Origin: Thermoplasmatota archaeon
Lineage (GTDB): Archaea > Thermoplasmatota > Penumbrarchaeia > Penumbrarchaeales > Penumbrarchaeaceae
Direction of reading: 5' to 3'
DNA: 6,887 nt
NCBI GenBank assembly: GCA_030595585.1
Contig: JAUVCY010000096.1
Span: 1-6,887, forward strand
Shown here piece by piece: positions 5,756 to 6,887 of this stretch. The notes under the pieces were generated by a model, which saw only the letters and a program-made list of their open reading frames with translations, had not been told where the DNA came from and made no database searches. The position numbers and the translations under genes are program-made. The stretch's first letter is position 1; each line of letters starts with the position of its first letter.

Positions 5756-6887
5756 TCAGAGAACATTATGGTCATTATTACTGGTATCTCCCTCGATAAC
5801 ATCATTATCGTCGTCCTTCTTTTCCTTCAGACTGCGAATTATTAACACGATCACAATTGCAGGTATTAAAATGAATATTAGGAAAGACAATAAAATTGCC
5901 CCTGGTATGTTCCTTGAAGGTACATAGGGATAATGGTCAGGATCCGTGGGATCGGTTCCTCCTCGATACTCTTTCAGATTAGAGAAACCATCTCCATCAA
6001 GATCATCCCCACCATCGTCGATCACGGGATCAAGTCCGTATTCCACCTCCCAACCGTCGTCCATACCGTCATCGTCAGAATCACCTTTGTTTGGGTTGGT
6101 ACCAAGTTCGTACTCCTCGTAATTCTTCAACCCGTCTCCTATCCAGTGTTCAGGGTCGTCCCAGTCGGAATCAATATCGTCGAACCGGTCTTGGTCATCT
6201 GATAGGTTGAGACCGTGCTCGTACTCCCAGAGGTCGTCCATCCCATCGCGATCAGTATCATGATAATTACCATCGGAACCAATCTCTACCTCGATATCAT
6301 CCGTCAAGCCGTCAAAATCGGTATCGGGTTCAAAGGGATTGTATCCGCCCAGATGATATGTGATGTTAGCGAAATACTCCTCTCTCGCTGTCAATCCGTC
6401 CCCGTCCTGATCCTCATCAAGTCCATCAGCGGAGTACATATCCAGTCCCCTGTTCACCTCCCAACCATTAGCTACTCCATCATCATCGGTCAGTTTTCCA
6501 TCAGTATCATAATACGGTTCGAAGTCGACATTCCCGTCAACATCGTCAATGTTTAATATCCACTCCACTCCAAAATCAAGACCCCAAGAGTTGTACTGAA
6601 GGTCAAGAGGAGTTGTTCTCTCAATAAAATTAAAATAGTCAACCTCACTGTTGAATGAGTTCTCATTAATAGATCTCTTCTGATTTGTATAATCGATATG
6701 AACAGCACCAGTTACATCATTTCCGATGAACTCCGTATTGCCATAGAATACAATATGGTCTGCATTCAATTTATTATTTTTCAAAGAGAGATTTCCATCA
6801 TATTTAACCTGTTTTCCTATTATATTGTTATTTTCAACAAAGCCAACCATACCTCCATAGCATCCAACAGCAAAATCATTTTCAACT
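5756..6887 (-). CDS. Surface protein with thrombospondin-3-type calcium repeats and C-terminal anchor (5' partial)
   Basis: The frame stays open to the right edge, so the start lies outside the window; an in-frame ATG at 6850 is probably internal, because the sequence before it continues the same beta-helix-like pattern and the purine-rich GGAGGT abuts it with no spacer. Numbering from that Met, residues 1-90 have short Asn-rich repeats (NNNIIG, LSLKNNKL, NTEFIGN) and end with YNSWG, the look of the last turns of a right-handed beta-helix. About seven Asp-rich repeats of the DxDxDGxxD type follow (115-131, 145-159, 176-188, 198-210, 226-247, 257-269, 281-295), as in thrombospondin type 3 calcium-binding repeats, most ending in W-E-V/Y or E-Y. 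A membrane span (315-338) leads to a short acidic cytoplasmic tail (KEKKDDDND onward). It is probably an exported, calcium-stabilised stalk; its ligand is unknown. The 5' part of the visible gene is far AT-richer than the other genes here, hinting at transfer or a different evolutionary rate. Confidence 0.85.
   Translation of the reverse strand, partial: VENDFAVGCYGGMVGFVENNNIIGKQVKYDGNLSLKNNKLNADHIVFYGNTEFIGNDVTGAVHIDYTNQKRSINENSFNSEVDYFNFIERTTPLDLQYNSWGLDFGVEWILNIDDVDGNVDFEPYYDTDGKLTDDDGVANGWEVNRGLDMYSADGLDEDQDGDGLTAREEYFANITYHLGGYNPFEPDTDFDGLTDDIEVEIGSDGNYHDTDRDGMDDLWEYEHGLNLSDDQDRFDDIDSDWDDPEHWIGDGLKNYEEYELGTNPNKGDSDDDGMDDGWEVEYGLDPVIDDGGDDLDGDGFSNLKEYRGGTDPTDPDHYPYVPSRNIPGAILLSFLIFILIPAIVIVLIIRSLKEKKDDDNDVIEGDTSNNDHNVL

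Noticed and set aside
6850..6850. ATG at 6850 as the true start of the thrombospondin-repeat gene, with GGAGGT just upstream
   Set aside because: The GGAGGT touches the ATG with no spacer, and the open frame runs on to the window edge with beta-helix-like sequence, so the ATG is treated as internal.
1..6887. CRISPR array, tRNA, rRNA or insertion sequence
   Set aside because: I found no regularly spaced direct repeats, no cloverleaf with a recognisable T-arm, no conserved rRNA stretch and no transposase-like protein. The repetitive look of the large - strand genes comes from protein domain repeats.

Overview
The window looks archaeal, most likely from the Thermoplasmatota or a related euryarchaeal lineage. 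This is inferred from gene content and signals, not from a marker gene. Supporting points are: a DUF126/AcnX-type small subunit matching phosphomevalonate dehydratase of the archaeal mevalonate pathway; a surface protein with PKD-type Ig-like repeats and a cytoplasmic tail of zinc ribbons; TATA-like boxes with short or leaderless 5' ends; Shine-Dalgarno sites inside operons; and T-run terminators. Most of the window is GC-rich (35 of 60 bases in 2401-2460). The right end is much AT-richer (15 of 60 are G or C in 6781-6840).

Layout. On the + strand, 1-195 is the 3' end of hypD (NiFe-hydrogenase maturation). A spacer follows with a perfect 20-bp palindrome and a TATA-like box, then a small uncharacterised gene (365-604, 79 aa) and a hairpin/T-run terminator. 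An AT-rich convergent spacer (605-771) carries a striking 15-nt inverted repeat. All later genes are on the - strand. Read in transcription order from the right they are: the 3' part of a thrombospondin-3-repeat surface protein with a C-terminal membrane anchor (5756-6887, 5' end outside the window); an unrecognised soluble protein of 294 aa with a long disordered tail (4783-5667); the small subunit of phosphomevalonate dehydratase (4350-4742); an SCP2-like lipid-binding-fold protein overlapping it by one base (4003-4350); and, from its own promoter, a 1050-aa membrane protein with about seven PKD-type domains, one further Ig-like domain, a single membrane span and three cytoplasmic zinc ribbons (772-3924).

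How they fit together. The middle three genes look like one transcription unit, with gaps of 40 nt and a 1-nt overlap. It links an isoprenoid (membrane lipid precursor) enzyme subunit to a putative lipid-binding protein and an orphan protein. The two flanking surface proteins have opposite styles: one is a calcium-binding stalk on an acidic cytoplasmic tail, the other a glycan-rich PKD stalk on zinc ribbons. I see no evidence of a defence system, CRISPR array, IS transposase, rRNA or tRNA. The items most worth follow-up are the transmembrane PKD/zinc-ribbon protein, the AcnX-small/SCP2/orphan operon and the two palindromic DNA elements.
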